Below, in pieces: positions 1 through 8,884 of a stretch of 64,000 nucleotides of DNA. The notes beneath the pieces are model-generated. The model saw only the letters and a list, made by a program, of their open reading frames with translations. It was not told the DNA's origin and ran no database searches. The position numbers and the translations under genes are program-made. The DNA comes from Clostridiaceae bacterium (lineage in GTDB: Bacteria > Bacillota > Clostridia > Lachnospirales > Lachnospiraceae), in NCBI GenBank assembly GCA_009911065.1, contig QXWR01000019.1, forward strand, positions 26,466 to 90,465, given 5' to 3'. Position 1 is the stretch's first letter. Every line of letters begins with the position of its first letter.

Positions 1-162
1 TGCCCCTTCCCCTACCAGCTTCAAAATGGTGGGAAGAGCCGCCACAATACGAGTCTCATCCGAAATCACGCCGCTTTTTAAAGGCACGTTGAAATCACAG
101 CGAACCAGCACTCTCTTGCCCTTTAAATCTTTTAAATCATCTACGGTCTTTTTATTTAACAT
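1..162 (-). CDS. pgk: Phosphoglycerate kinase, N-terminal part (runs off the window)
   Basis: The first 54 codons are present, starting [10 protein letters not shown] and containing the family signature [12 protein letters not shown] and the DETRI motif of the substrate-binding N-domain. The enzyme converts 1,3-bisphosphoglycerate plus ADP to 3-phosphoglycerate plus ATP in glycolysis. The ATG at 162-160 has an AAAGGGG ribosome-binding site about 11 bases upstream. It lies directly downstream of gap on the same strand, the usual glycolytic gap-pgk order, with a hairpin between them. The C-terminal domain is outside the window. Confidence 0.95.
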   Translation of the reverse strand, partial: MLNKKTVDDLKDLKGKRVLVRCDFNVPLKSGVISDETRIVAALPTILKLVGEGA

Positions 163-260
163 CTTGAAAAAACCCCTTTCTCAATTATTTATCCAAATCC
201 CTCCAAAGCGCTTCACAGCCATGGCTTCTGTTCCCTTTTCGCGCTTCTTCATACAAAAGA

Positions 261-288
261 AAGTCCGGTCCTTCTCAAGACCGGACCT
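261..288 (-). terminator. Hairpin with U-tract between gap and pgk
   Basis: Perfect 8-bp inverted repeat GTCCGGTC (263-270) and GACCGGAC (279-286) with an 8-base loop. On the minus strand it is followed by TTTCTTTTGT. It sits 50 bases past the gap stop, so it probably terminates or attenuates gap transcripts, or protects the gap mRNA end while allowing some read-through into pgk. Confidence 0.65.
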
Positions 289-336
289 CTCCAAAGCCTT
301 ATCCCTGGCAATCCTGCTTTTGCCCCGGATGGTTGA

Positions 337-1365
337 TTACAGCTCAGCGAAGTACTTAATGGTTCTTACCATCTGGCTGGTGTAGGAATTCTCATTGTCA
401 TACCATGAAACAACCTGAACCTCATACAGGTCGTCCCCAATCTTGGCAACCATGGTCTGAGTTGCGTCAAACAGAGAACCATACTTCATGCCAATTACAT
501 CAGAAGATACGATAGCATCCTCATTATAGCCATAGGACTCGGAAGCAGCAGCCTTCATAGCGGCATTGATGCCTTCCTTGGTCACATCAGAACCCTTGAC
601 AACAGCAGTCAAAATGGTGGTAGAACCGGTGGGAACCGGAACACGCTGTGCAGAACCGATCAGTTTGCCGTTCAGCTCCGGAATAACCAAGCCGATTGCC
701 TTAGCTGCGCCGGTGGAGTTGGGAACGATGTTGGCTGCGCCAGCTCTTGCTCTTCTCAAATCGCCTTTTCTGTGAGGTCCGTCCAGGATCATCTGATCGC
801 CTGTGTAAGCGTGGATAGTACTCATAATTCCAGACTGAATCGGAGCATAATCGTTCAGAGCCTTAGCCATAGGAGCCAGACAGTTGGTGGTGCAGGAAGC
901 TGCGGAAATGATGGTATCATCCTTGGTCAGAGTATTCTCATTTACGCTGAATACGATAGTCGGCAGATCATTGCCAGCCGGTGCGGAGATAACAACCTTT
1001 TTGGCTCCGGCATCTACGTGTGCCTGTGCTTTTGCCTTGGAGGTATAGAAGCCAGTACACTCCAAAACTACATCAACACCAATCTCTCCCCAAGGAAGAT
1101 TGGCAGCATCCTTCTCTGCATAAATCCGGATGGTTTTTCCGTCTACGGTGATGGAGTCTTCTCCGGCCTCAACGGTATGTTTGCCCTCGCCAATATGGCC
1201 TGCATATCCGCCCTGAGCAGTGTCATATTTCAGCAAGTGTGCCAGCATCTTCGGATCGGTCAGATCGTTGATTGCCACAACCTCATATCCTTCTGCTCCA
1301 AACATCTGCCGGAATGCCAGACGGCCAATACGGCCAAAACCATTGATTGCTACTTTTACTGCCAT
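337..1365 (-). CDS. gap: Glyceraldehyde-3-phosphate dehydrogenase, type I (342 aa)
   Basis: Cytosolic NAD-dependent oxidation and phosphorylation of glyceraldehyde-3-phosphate to 1,3-bisphosphoglycerate. The N-terminal Rossmann motif is INGFGRIGR and the catalytic cysteine is in [13 protein letters not shown] (Cys158). Asp34 in AINDLTDP fits NAD rather than NADP preference. Length is normal for the family. The reading frame can be opened at a TTG at 1371, but AGGAGG lies only 2-3 bases before that codon and 8 bases before the ATG at 1365, so the ATG is chosen. pgk follows. The upstream region holds repeated TTAACAATC words that might be regulatory; this is unproven. Confidence 0.97.
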   Translation of the reverse strand: MAVKVAINGFGRIGRLAFRQMFGAEGYEVVAINDLTDPKMLAHLLKYDTAQGGYAGHIGEGKHTVEAGEDSITVDGKTIRIYAEKDAANLPWGEIGVDVVLECTGFYTSKAKAQAHVDAGAKKVVISAPAGNDLPTIVFSVNENTLTKDDTIISAASCTTNCLAPMAKALNDYAPIQSGIMSTIHAYTGDQMILDGPHRKGDLRRARAGAANIVPNSTGAAKAIGLVIPELNGKLIGSAQRVPVPTGSTTILTAVVKGSDVTKEGINAAMKAAASESYGYNEDAIVSSDVIGMKYGSLFDATQTMVAKIGDDLYEVQVVSWYDNENSYTSQMVRTIKYFAEL

Positions 1366-1542
1366 GTTCAATTCCTCCTAGATTGTTAAAAAATTGTTGA
1401 TTGTTAAAATATCATCAACCTTAGTTCCTATTTTACCCAATTATGGACAAAAGTGCAAGAGGTATTTTGGCTTTTTTACTGTATTTATCGCTTCTGTTGC
1501 AGCCATTTTATCTCCCCTGTGAACAAGGGGACAGCTCTTGGA

Positions 1543-3216
1543 TTACAGCTCATCCTTCACATATCCGGCCAGATTGTACGCATGATCGGAAATCCGCTCC
1601 AGGTTGCTTAGAATATCCAGAAATACAACCCCTGCGGAAGGCTCACACTTTCCTGCGGAGAGACGCTCAATATGCTTTTCCCGAAGCTCTTCCTCCTGAC
1701 TGTCCACATCATCCTCATACTGACTGACCTTCCGAACCGAGTCCAGATTACCGGTCTGGCGGGCGTCAATAGCATAGAAGAAAGCCTGAACGGCACTGTT
1801 TCCAATGGATTCTAAATCCTGTCTTCCAGTCCCGGTAAAATCCAGGTGATGTTCTACCATGTATTCTGCCTCTTCCGCCATATTTTCCGCGTGGTCGCCA
1901 ATCCGCTCAATGTCGCTGACACTGTAAAAAAGATTGTTGACCACCCGCTTCTGCCGCTCAGTCAACGACAGATTATCCACCTTAATCAGATACTCAGTCA
2001 GCATCTTTTCCATATTATCTATGGTTTTCTCGGTTTTATACACCGTCTCAATCTCATCCAGATTGCCTGTCAAAACCGCATCCATGGCCCGTTTCACATT
2101 TTTCATCGTGATCTGTCCCATGTGAACCACCTCAAGAGCTGCTGTCTCCACGGCAAACGCCGGAGACTCAAAAATACGCTCATCCAGATGCTGCAAAGTT
2201 TTTACGGTCTCTTTATCTCCCACAGGCGAATCCTGCGGCCGCTCCTTTACCACCAGTCCGGAAATCTTCACCAGCTGATCCCCAAAAGGAAACAAAAGAC
2301 TGGTCATTGTAATATTAAATATGGTATGGAACATGGAAATCTCCACAGCGCTGATATGGGAACCGGCAAACGCTGGCATTATGGTAAATACCACAAACCC
2401 CAACACTCCGAAAATTATGGCTCCAATTAGGTTAAAGGTCAGATGCATAACCGCTGCCTGTCTTGCCGTCCGGGAACCTCCTGCACTGGACAACATAGCT
2501 GTGACGCAGGAACCAATGTTCTGCCCCAGTGTTATATAGATGGCAGCATTGGTGGTGACAATTCCGTTCATAGCAAGAGTCTGCAAAATTCCCACCGATG
2601 CAGAGGAACTTTGCAAAACCGCTGTCACCAAAGCACCGATTCCCATTCCCAACAGTGGATTTCCTCCAAGAAGGGCAAAGGCATCTGCAAAGATCGGGGC
2701 ATTCGTGTATGGCCCAATAGAGCCAGACATAAAATCCAGACCCATAAACAAAAGGCCGAGACCAATCATAATCTCACCTATGGTCTTCTTTTTCTGACCC
2801 TTGGCAAACACCAGAAGAAGCGCCCCAATCCCAATCATTAACGGCGCATAAAATCCTGGCTTCATAATCTCAAACGCATCCCCAAGCTGACTCATGGACA
2901 CAATCCATGCCGTGATGGTAGTTCCAATATTGGCCCCCATAATCACTCCCACAGCCTGAGACAGATTCAGCACCCCTGCACTGACAAATCCCACCACCAT
3001 TACCGTGGTAGCCCCGCTGCTTTGAATAATAGCAGTAATCAGCGCTCCCAGTAAAACAGCCAGCAAGCGGTTGTTGGTCAACATGCCAAGAAAACTGCTC
3101 ATCCTGCTTCCTGCTGTCTTTTGCATACCATCTGCCATAATGCTCATGCCATACAAAAACATACCAAGGCCGCCTAAAAACCCGAAAATGTTTGAAATGT
3201 CCCCTGTTGATATCAT
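1543..3216 (-). CDS. Na+/phosphate symporter with C-terminal PhoU domain (557 aa)
   Basis: Membrane protein of the Na/Pi cotransporter II (NptA-like) family. Two repeated Na_Pi_cotrans units occupy roughly residues 1-310 and carry the duplicated QSS signatures (IIQSSGATTVMVVGF and VLQSSSASVGIL). A PhoU-like helical region covers roughly 350-550. Role: sodium-coupled phosphate movement, possibly export; direction cannot be told from sequence. A GTG at 3231 can extend the frame, but the ATG at 3216 has GGAGAAA at good spacing and is preferred. It appears monocistronic, between gap and a divergent PHP phosphatase. No pst genes are adjacent. Confidence 0.9.
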   Translation of the reverse strand: MISTGDISNIFGFLGGLGMFLYGMSIMADGMQKTAGSRMSSFLGMLTNNRLLAVLLGALITAIIQSSGATTVMVVGFVSAGVLNLSQAVGVIMGANIGTTITAWIVSMSQLGDAFEIMKPGFYAPLMIGIGALLLVFAKGQKKKTIGEIMIGLGLLFMGLDFMSGSIGPYTNAPIFADAFALLGGNPLLGMGIGALVTAVLQSSSASVGILQTLAMNGIVTTNAAIYITLGQNIGSCVTAMLSSAGGSRTARQAAVMHLTFNLIGAIIFGVLGFVVFTIMPAFAGSHISAVEISMFHTIFNITMTSLLFPFGDQLVKISGLVVKERPQDSPVGDKETVKTLQHLDERIFESPAFAVETAALEVVHMGQITMKNVKRAMDAVLTGNLDEIETVYKTEKTIDNMEKMLTEYLIKVDNLSLTERQKRVVNNLFYSVSDIERIGDHAENMAEEAEYMVEHHLDFTGTGRQDLESIGNSAVQAFFYAIDARQTGNLDSVRKVSQYEDDVDSQEEELREKHIERLSAGKCEPSAGVVFLDILSNLERISDHAYNLAGYVKDEL

Positions 3217-3434
3217 GCTTTCTCCATTCACTAAAATTTAAGTAAATCTTATCCTTCTTATGAAAATAAATTTCAAAAAAATTCCAATATAGATGATAAC
3301 ATAAAACCTCCCTTTATTTCAACCAGTTTTCTTATTTCTCTCCAAACCAACAATACCAGCAAATATTCTCACATTCTTCTCTTGCGGACCTTCTTCGATC
3401 TAAATGACATTGCCTGTGAACAATCACTTCCCAA

Positions 3435-3463
3435 TTGCAAAACTTCCAAAAGTCCGTTATAAT
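3435..3463 (+). promoter_or_regulatory. Sigma-A-type promoter for the PHP phosphatase
   Basis: TTGCAA (3435-3440), a 17-base spacer and TATAAT (3458-3463), about 74 bases before the ATG at 3537. The rest of the 3232-3536 interval is AT-rich and shows no other gene. Confidence 0.65.
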
Positions 3464-3536
3464 TAAGAAAAAAGTTCCCTCCCCCGTTCCGTTTTCCCAC
3501 ACCAACCAACAAAAAAACATGCAAAGGAGAATTTTT

Positions 3537-4346
3537 ATGCTTCCCGATTTTCATATTCACACATCTTTTTCCGGAGACAGTCAAACTCCAGCCCGTACAC
3601 AAATTGAGCAGTGCATTTCTCTTGGCATGAAAGAGCTGTGTATTACAGACCACCATGACTATGACTCTGGCATGGAAGAAGAAATCTTTCTTCTGGATTT
3701 TGACACATACCTGCCTGCTCTTCACACCCTCCGCCAGGAATATCAGAACCAGATTCAGGTTAATATTGGGGTGGAACTGGGTCTGCAGCTTCATGTAAAA
3801 GACTATTTAAAAGACTTGGTTTCCTCTTTGGAGGTGGATTTCATCATTGGTTCCTGCCATTTTATTGACCAGAAGGACCCCTATGACCCTACATTCTTTC
3901 AGGGAAAAACGGAGCAGGAAATCTACCAGCATTTTTTTGAAGTAACCTTAAAACGTGTTCAGTCTCTGGACTGCTTTGATTCCCTGGGACATTTGGACTA
4001 TGTCGTTCGATACAGTCCCACAAAAAACCAAAATTATTCGTATTATGCCTATCAGGAGTACATAGACCCCATCCTGAAAACCCTTATTCAAAAAGGCAAA
4101 GCCCTGGAATGCAACACTGCAGGCTTCCGTTACCACTTAGGACAGCCAAACCCCTGTCAGGACATTTTAACACGCTACCGGGAACTGGGCGGTGAATTGA
4201 TTACCTTAGGTTCTGACGCCCACACCTCTCCCCACATCGGCTACAATTTCCCCTATATCCAGTCCCTCCTTGAGACTTGTGGTTTCCGTTACTTAACCAC
4301 CTACCACCACCGCCGTCCCACCCCCGTTCTCCTGGAGCGTGTCTGA
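3537..4346 (+). CDS. Histidinol-phosphatase, PHP family (HisJ/HisK type, 269 aa)
   Basis: PHP-domain metal-dependent phosphoesterase, most likely histidinol-phosphatase (histidine biosynthesis). Metal-binding motifs are visible: DFHIHTSFSGD near the N-terminus, CITDHHDYD, GSCHFID, LGHLDY, and the C-terminal GSDAHTSPHIG. The start is the ATG at 3537 with AAGGAG 7 bases upstream; an upstream in-frame extension lacks a ribosome-binding site. No other his gene is nearby, so the histidinol-phosphate assignment rests on family resemblance and another phosphoester substrate is possible. The last codons and stop (GAGCGTGTCTGA) match the dispersed repeat described below, so the C-terminus may have been set by repeat insertion. 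Confidence 0.85.
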   Translation: MLPDFHIHTSFSGDSQTPARTQIEQCISLGMKELCITDHHDYDSGMEEEIFLLDFDTYLPALHTLRQEYQNQIQVNIGVELGLQLHVKDYLKDLVSSLEVDFIIGSCHFIDQKDPYDPTFFQGKTEQEIYQHFFEVTLKRVQSLDCFDSLGHLDYVVRYSPTKNQNYSYYAYQEYIDPILKTLIQKGKALECNTAGFRYHLGQPNPCQDILTRYRELGGELITLGSDAHTSPHIGYNFPYIQSLLETCGFRYLTTYHHRRPTPVLLERV

Positions 4347-4360
4347 TAATTGCCTTCTGG
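4335..4360 (+). repeat. Dispersed repeat copy 1, overlapping a stop codon
   Basis: GAGCGTGTCTGATAATTGCC continuing to TTCTGG resembles the copy at 34401-34437 read on the other strand. It supplies the final codons E-R-V-stop of the PHP gene. Confidence 0.45.
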
Positions 4361-4398
4361 TGAATGGATTTGGAAAAAAATAATCTCTTTACTAAATA

Positions 4399-4432
4399 AA
4401 AAAGAGTCCGTCAAAACGAACTCTTTTTTATT
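4399..4432. terminator. Bidirectional terminator between convergent genes
   Basis: AAAGAGTCCGT, loop CAAA, ACGAACTCTTTTTT. The stem has one mismatch and is flanked by A-runs and T-runs on both sides. It serves the PHP gene (plus) and the M14 peptidase (minus). Confidence 0.8.
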
Positions 4433-4438
4433 TCCTCT

Positions 4439-5959
4439 TTAATGTTCCATAGCATACTTGGCCACCAGCGCCCAAACCATCTTATTTCTGCTCCAAATAT
4501 CCACATACTGGGATACTGGAAGAGGACATGCCACGCTTCCGGTCTCAATGGTGACACCAGGAATCGGGTCATCCTTAATCTGTGTCCAGTCTTTAAATCC
4601 TCCATTGCCGCTGCTTCCTGCTGGCCGGTATCCTGTGGACGCCTGAATCAGGGAAGTCAGCTCTCTGGACTGTTCTGTTACACGGTTTCCCTGATAATCC
4701 CAGTAAATAATATTTCCCATACTGTGATAACTAACTGTGGCTGACCACTTTCTGGAAGCCGCTAGATTGGCCAGCGCCCAGCTTTCCGGCTCTGACAACG
4801 GCTCTGTCCCTTTATAGGAAGCATAAGAGGGATTGGGACAGCCCCCTGCCAAATGCCAGTTTGCAGGGAAATTCTGGTTCAAATCCACTCCTCTTCCGTT
4901 GGCTTTCCAATAGATGAGATACCGGTCAAAAGCGGAAGAAGTTCTGCCCTGAGCCAAATCGTTATCATAACACTGGCGAATCTGCTGACGCAGCTCTTCG
5001 GAACGAATCCCCTCTATGCCAAACTGACTGATGGAAATACCGTCCGGATTCACCATCGGCACAAAATGAACTGCCACCTGTTGTAAAAGCGTTGATAAAG
5101 GCACTCCTTCATAATTGCCCTGATCATAAAAGGCCAAACCATACTCCAACTGCTTCATCACCAAAAGAGGCGTCATGTATTCTCTTGCATGAATACCTGC
5201 ATGAATGAGCACATGCTTTGGTGCATCCGGATTTCCCAAAATCACCTCATACATCTTTCTTCCGTCAAATGTAGTATTCAGCTCATTTATGTGCAGCCTT
5301 CCAGTGGAACCGTAGCGCTCCTTTAGTTTGTTCAAATCCGAAACCATTCGGTCATATGAATATTTTTCCACTACCGACACAATCGGGTCTGGTACCAGTT
5401 CAGAAAAATAATCAATCCGTCCCGAAACCACATTTACATTTTCCGGCATTCCAAGATCAGTAACCACCTGAAGATTGTCCGGCACTGTGGCGCCAGAATC
5501 AAAACTGGCGTTTCCATTTTGGTTTTGATTTCCGTCTGCCCCAGGACCTCCAGCTCCCGGACCGTTTTTGTTGCTTTCTGCGCCTGGGCCGTAGACACTT
5601 GGCTGCTGGCTGTTTTCCCCTCCTCCGGGACCTCCCGTTGAAGGCCCTGAAGATTGGTTACTCTCCGGCAGCGAAGTTGTGGTCGTCTCCTGGGGGCTGC
5701 CAGTCTCTGTGAGAGACTCCATTATGGTCTCCTGTTGAATATTTGTCTCAGGCAATGGCGCCTCTGACAGCTGCGGAGCGCTCCCTGGCTGCGGCAGCGG
5801 GTCCGCCTGAATTTCTCCGGGATTCCCGTTTTCCTGCTGGGAAGGCAGCTCCAAAGATGGTATTTCCATCGTTGCAAATGCTGTGGCAGGGCAAGCCATT
5901 CCAGTCCACACTGCCAGTGCTCCTGTTATCAAAAATGTACGCTTATTTCTCAATCTCAA
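4439..5959 (-). CDS. Secreted zinc carboxypeptidase, M14 family (506 aa)
   Basis: Probable extracytoplasmic metallopeptidase acting on peptides or cell-wall peptides. Residues 1-30 form a signal peptide (LITGALAVWTGMACPATAFA). A low-complexity linker rich in P, G, N, Q, S and E follows to about residue 165, then the M14 catalytic domain. Zinc ligands HxxE are in HAGIHAREYM (about residue 255); NPDG, NFPANWH and SYHSMG follow, and the catalytic glutamate is in VTIETGS near the C-terminus. The frame opens at a TTG (5959) directly after the TGA of pnp (5962-5960), with AAGGAA about 7 bases upstream, so translation is coupled to pnp. No in-frame ATG fits the signal peptide. The substrate is unknown. 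Confidence 0.88.
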   Translation of the reverse strand: MRLRNKRTFLITGALAVWTGMACPATAFATMEIPSLELPSQQENGNPGEIQADPLPQPGSAPQLSEAPLPETNIQQETIMESLTETGSPQETTTTSLPESNQSSGPSTGGPGGGENSQQPSVYGPGAESNKNGPGAGGPGADGNQNQNGNASFDSGATVPDNLQVVTDLGMPENVNVVSGRIDYFSELVPDPIVSVVEKYSYDRMVSDLNKLKERYGSTGRLHINELNTTFDGRKMYEVILGNPDAPKHVLIHAGIHAREYMTPLLVMKQLEYGLAFYDQGNYEGVPLSTLLQQVAVHFVPMVNPDGISISQFGIEGIRSEELRQQIRQCYDNDLAQGRTSSAFDRYLIYWKANGRGVDLNQNFPANWHLAGGCPNPSYASYKGTEPLSEPESWALANLAASRKWSATVSYHSMGNIIYWDYQGNRVTEQSRELTSLIQASTGYRPAGSSGNGGFKDWTQIKDDPIPGVTIETGSVACPLPVSQYVDIWSRNKMVWALVAKYAMEH

Positions 5960-8062
5960 TCACCGTTCCTTTTTCCCCAAATCCCCCGGCTTCATGCTCA
6001 GGCTGATTTTCCCTGTCTTGTCAATATCCAGTACTTTCACTGTAACCATGTCACCGATAGCAACAATATCTTCCACTTTCTCCACCCGTCTGTCTGACAG
6101 TCTGGAGATATGCACCATGCCGTCCTTTTTCGGCTTCAGCTCCACAAAAGCTCCAAAAGGCATAATTCGCACGACCTTGCCAGTCATAATCTGTCCCGGC
6201 TCTACATCTGCCACAATATTCCGAATAATCTCTTTGGCCTGATTAATCTTCTCTCTCTCTGTGCCGCAGATATCCACTCTTCCGTCTTCAGAAATATCAA
6301 TCTTTACTCCTGTATCCTCAATGATCTTGTTGATCACACTTCCCTGCTTGCCAACCACATCACCGATCTTTTGGGGATCAATGGTAATCTGGTCAATCTT
6401 GGGAGCATACTGGCCTACTTCTTTTCTCGGCTCTCCAATCACCGGAGCCATTACCTCATCCAGAATATACAACCGCGCCTCTCGGGTTCTGGCAATGGCC
6501 TCCTCAATAATCGGCCGTGTCAGACCATGAATCTTAATGTCCATCTGGATTGCGGTAATTCCCTTGTGGGTGCCTCCCACCTTAAAGTCCATGTCTCCAA
6601 AAAAGTCTTCCAGTCCCTGAATGTCTGTCAAAACCAGATAATCGTCATCCGTTTCTCCTGTCACCAAACCACAGGAGATTCCTGCCACCATGGACTTAAT
6701 AGGCACGCCTGCAGCCATCAGAGACAATGTGGAGGCACAGATACTTGCCTGAGAAGTGGAACCGTTGGACTCCATGGTTTCAGAAACGGTGCGGATGGCA
6801 TAAGGAAATTCTTCCTCCAAAGGAAGCACCGGAACCAGCGCCCGCTCTGCCAAAGCACCATGGCCGATCTCCCGCCGTCCCGGTCCTCTGGAAGGCTTGG
6901 TCTCCCCTACGGAATAGGACGGGAAATTATAATGGTGCATATACCGCTTACATGTCTCGTTTTCATCCAGCCCATCCAACCGTTGGGCTTCAGACAATGG
7001 AGCCAGAGTACACACATTTAAAATCTGTGTCTGCCCTCTGGTAAACATTCCAGACCCGTGAACTCTCGGCAAAATGTCAATCTCTGCAGACAAAGGACGA
7101 ATCTCTGTGATGGCACGGCCGTCGGGACGTTTGTGATCTTTTAAGATCATCTTCCGAACCGTCTTTTTCTGATACTGGTAGATGGCCTCCCCAAGAATCG
7201 GAAGCCACTCTTCTTTCTCTGCCAGAGCCTCCTCCAGCTTTTGTGTAATCTGGCGAATGTTCTCTTCCCTGGTCTGCTTGTCATCCGTAAAGACTGCCTT
7301 CTCCATCTCCTCCGGAGTCACAATCTCCCGGATAGCGCCAAACAGTTCCTCTGGTACTGCACAGCTCTCATAAGAATGTTTCTCCTTGCCGCACTCTGCC
7401 ACAATGGTGTCAATAAATTTTATAATTTCCTGATTAACCTCATGTGCCTTGAAAATAGCTTCAATCATCACCTGTTCCGGCACTTCCTTTGCACCAGCCT
7501 CAATCATAATCACCTTTTCTCTGGTGGAGGCCACCGTCAGGGCCATATCCGATACTATTTTCTGTTCATTGGTAGGATTTACAATAAATTCCCCTTGAAT
7601 CATTCCAATCTGAGTGGTTGCACAAGGACCATCAAAAGGAATATCGGAAATGCAGGTGGCAATGGCAGAACCAAGCATTGCTGTGTACTCCGGACTGCAG
7701 TCTGGGTCCACAGACATTACCAGGTTGCTTAAAGTCACATCATTCCGGTAATCCTTCGGAAACAGAGGACGCATGGGACGGTCAATGACACGGGCCGTCA
7801 GCACTGCATTCTCTGAGGCTTTTCCCTCTCTCCGGTTAAATCCTCCCGGAATTTTTCCCACAGAATACAGCTTTTCCTCAAATTCCACACTTAAAGGGAA
7901 AAAATCAATTCCTTCTCTGGGTTTATCCGACGCAGTGGCTGTTGACAGGACCACTGTATCTCCATAGTGCATAAACGCCGCTCCATTGGCCTGTTTGGCC
8001 ACTCTTCCAACATCCACAGTCAGGGTTCTCCCTGCCAGTTCCATACTAAAACTTTTGTACAT
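5960..8062 (-). CDS. pnp: Polynucleotide phosphorylase (700 aa)
   Basis: 3'-5' phosphorolytic exoribonuclease of mRNA decay. It has two RNase PH domains (about residues 1-220 and 300-540) joined by a helical domain, then a KH domain (IGDVVGKQGSVINKI) and a C-terminal S1 domain (GKVVRIMPFGAFVEL). The start is the ATG of MYKSFSMELAG at 8062 with AAGGAG 8 bases upstream; the longer open frame to 8143 has no ribosome-binding site. It lies downstream of rpsO, the widely conserved order, with a long leader hairpin at 8162-8216. A secreted carboxypeptidase starts on the base after its stop codon. Confidence 0.97.
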   Translation of the reverse strand: MYKSFSMELAGRTLTVDVGRVAKQANGAAFMHYGDTVVLSTATASDKPREGIDFFPLSVEFEEKLYSVGKIPGGFNRREGKASENAVLTARVIDRPMRPLFPKDYRNDVTLSNLVMSVDPDCSPEYTAMLGSAIATCISDIPFDGPCATTQIGMIQGEFIVNPTNEQKIVSDMALTVASTREKVIMIEAGAKEVPEQVMIEAIFKAHEVNQEIIKFIDTIVAECGKEKHSYESCAVPEELFGAIREIVTPEEMEKAVFTDDKQTREENIRQITQKLEEALAEKEEWLPILGEAIYQYQKKTVRKMILKDHKRPDGRAITEIRPLSAEIDILPRVHGSGMFTRGQTQILNVCTLAPLSEAQRLDGLDENETCKRYMHHYNFPSYSVGETKPSRGPGRREIGHGALAERALVPVLPLEEEFPYAIRTVSETMESNGSTSQASICASTLSLMAAGVPIKSMVAGISCGLVTGETDDDYLVLTDIQGLEDFFGDMDFKVGGTHKGITAIQMDIKIHGLTRPIIEEAIARTREARLYILDEVMAPVIGEPRKEVGQYAPKIDQITIDPQKIGDVVGKQGSVINKIIEDTGVKIDISEDGRVDICGTEREKINQAKEIIRNIVADVEPGQIMTGKVVRIMPFGAFVELKPKKDGMVHISRLSDRRVEKVEDIVAIGDMVTVKVLDIDKTGKISLSMKPGDLGKKER

Positions 8063-8161
8063 GATTTTGTCTCCTTTTCTACAATTCTTCAATAATCCAT
8101 TAACAATCATGTGAAACTCGTAACCCAAAAGGCCATATTTCACCAGAAGACTCCGAAACTA

Positions 8162-8216
8162 CTGCTCTGCATGGAAAGCCTGTCCGGAAAATATCTCCGC
8201 CTTCCATGTACAGCAG
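8162..8216 (-). promoter_or_regulatory. Long stem-loop in the pnp leader
   Basis: 15-base arms 8162-8176 and 8202-8216 match at 13 of 15 positions around a 25-base loop (CTGCT...CATGGAA against TTCCATG...AGCAG). It lies in the rpsO-pnp gap 100 bases upstream of the pnp ATG. In enterobacteria an RNase III-cleaved leader stem mediates pnp autoregulation; the analogy here is inference. Confidence 0.55.
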
Positions 8217-8289
8217 TCGTCTCGGTCAAATCTTCTGAAAAATATCATCTTTATTATTTTATGACAATTTCTTAAGTCCTAAACAACGA

Positions 8290-8315
8290 TAGGGTGGAGA
8301 AAGCTCTCCACCCCT
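8290..8315 (-). terminator. rpsO downstream hairpin (weak terminator)
   Basis: Perfect 9-bp stem GGGTGGAGA / TCTCCACCC with loop AAGC (8292-8313), 12 bases after the rpsO stop. On the minus strand it is followed only by TATCGTTGTTT, so partial read-through into pnp is expected. Confidence 0.65.
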
Positions 8316-8325
8316 CGCTCCATTA

Positions 8326-8592
8326 TTACTTTCTGATCCCCAGCTTCTCAATCAAAGCACGATATCCGTCCAGATCAGTCTTCTTCAGATAATCAAGCAG
8401 ACCACGTCTCTGGCCTACCATCTTTAAAAGTCCTCTTCTGGAATGATGGTCTTTCTTATTCTCCTGCAAATGCTCGGTCAGCTCTGCAATTCTGGCTGTC
8501 AGGATTGCAATCTGCACCTCTGGAGAACCGGTATCCCCTGGTTTTCTGCCATACTTTTCAATAATTGCTGCTTTCTTTTCTTTTGAAATCAT
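8326..8592 (-). CDS. rpsO: Ribosomal protein S15 (88 aa)
   Basis: Small-subunit protein that binds 16S rRNA helices 20-22. The full family length is present, with [11 protein letters not shown], [12 protein letters not shown] and QRRxLLDYL signatures. The ATG has AAGGAGG upstream. It precedes pnp. Its leader (8593-8690) contains short inverted repeats that could form an S15-binding autoregulatory site. Confidence 0.98.
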   Translation of the reverse strand: MISKEKKAAIIEKYGRKPGDTGSPEVQIAILTARIAELTEHLQENKKDHHSRRGLLKMVGQRRGLLDYLKKTDLDGYRALIEKLGIRK

Positions 8593-8690
8593 CAGATTTC
8601 CTCCTTAAATTATGCTTACCGATAACCAAGCTCCTGGTTGGAGTGTCCAAAGAACCGAGCCTCGGCGCTTCTTTATACGGACTTATCTTA
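8593..8690 (-). promoter_or_regulatory. rpsO leader with possible S15 autoregulatory structure
   Basis: Between promoter and gene the minus strand carries CCGAG-G-CTCGG and AACCA-GGAGCT-TGGTT inverted repeats ahead of AAGGAGG. S15 leaders in Firmicutes often fold into rRNA-mimicking sites; that role here is inferred only. Confidence 0.35.
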
Positions 8691-8713
8691 CCATAACCTT
8701 ATCTGGCTGTCAA
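8685..8713 (-). promoter_or_regulatory. Promoter of rpsO
   Basis: On the minus strand TTGACA (8713-8708), a 17-base spacer and TAAGAT (8690-8685). A good sigma-A match about 95 bases upstream of the rpsO ATG. Confidence 0.7.
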
Positions 8714-8805
8714 TCCGTTTTCTTTTTCCCTTTTCTCTTTATCCCACATTACGATTTACAGGAATTATCTTACCATCCAGCTATGCCGCTTTTAAAATTA
8801 TGAAA

Positions 8806-8843
8806 AGTGGGAATCTTACCGCCATTGAGATAAGATTCCCATA
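8806..8843 (-). terminator. Terminator of the LytTR gene
   Basis: Perfect 11-bp stem TGGGAATCTTA (8808-8818) / TAAGATTCCCA (8831-8841), followed on the minus strand by CTTTTCATAATTTT. It lies 44 bases past the stop codon of the LytTR gene. Confidence 0.75.
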
Positions 8844-8884
8844 AGACTTGAATGGCTGGCAGACGGAACTCTGCCGAAGGTTGT

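Noticed and set aside
1513..1530. CCCCTGTGAACAAGGGG stem after the Na/Pi symporter gene
   Set aside because: Short stem with no T-run on the minus strand; not enough to call a terminator.
3435..3536. In-frame N-terminal extension of the PHP phosphatase
   Set aside because: The extension overlaps the promoter and the PHP motif DFHIHTS follows directly on the ATG at 3537, which has its own ribosome-binding site.
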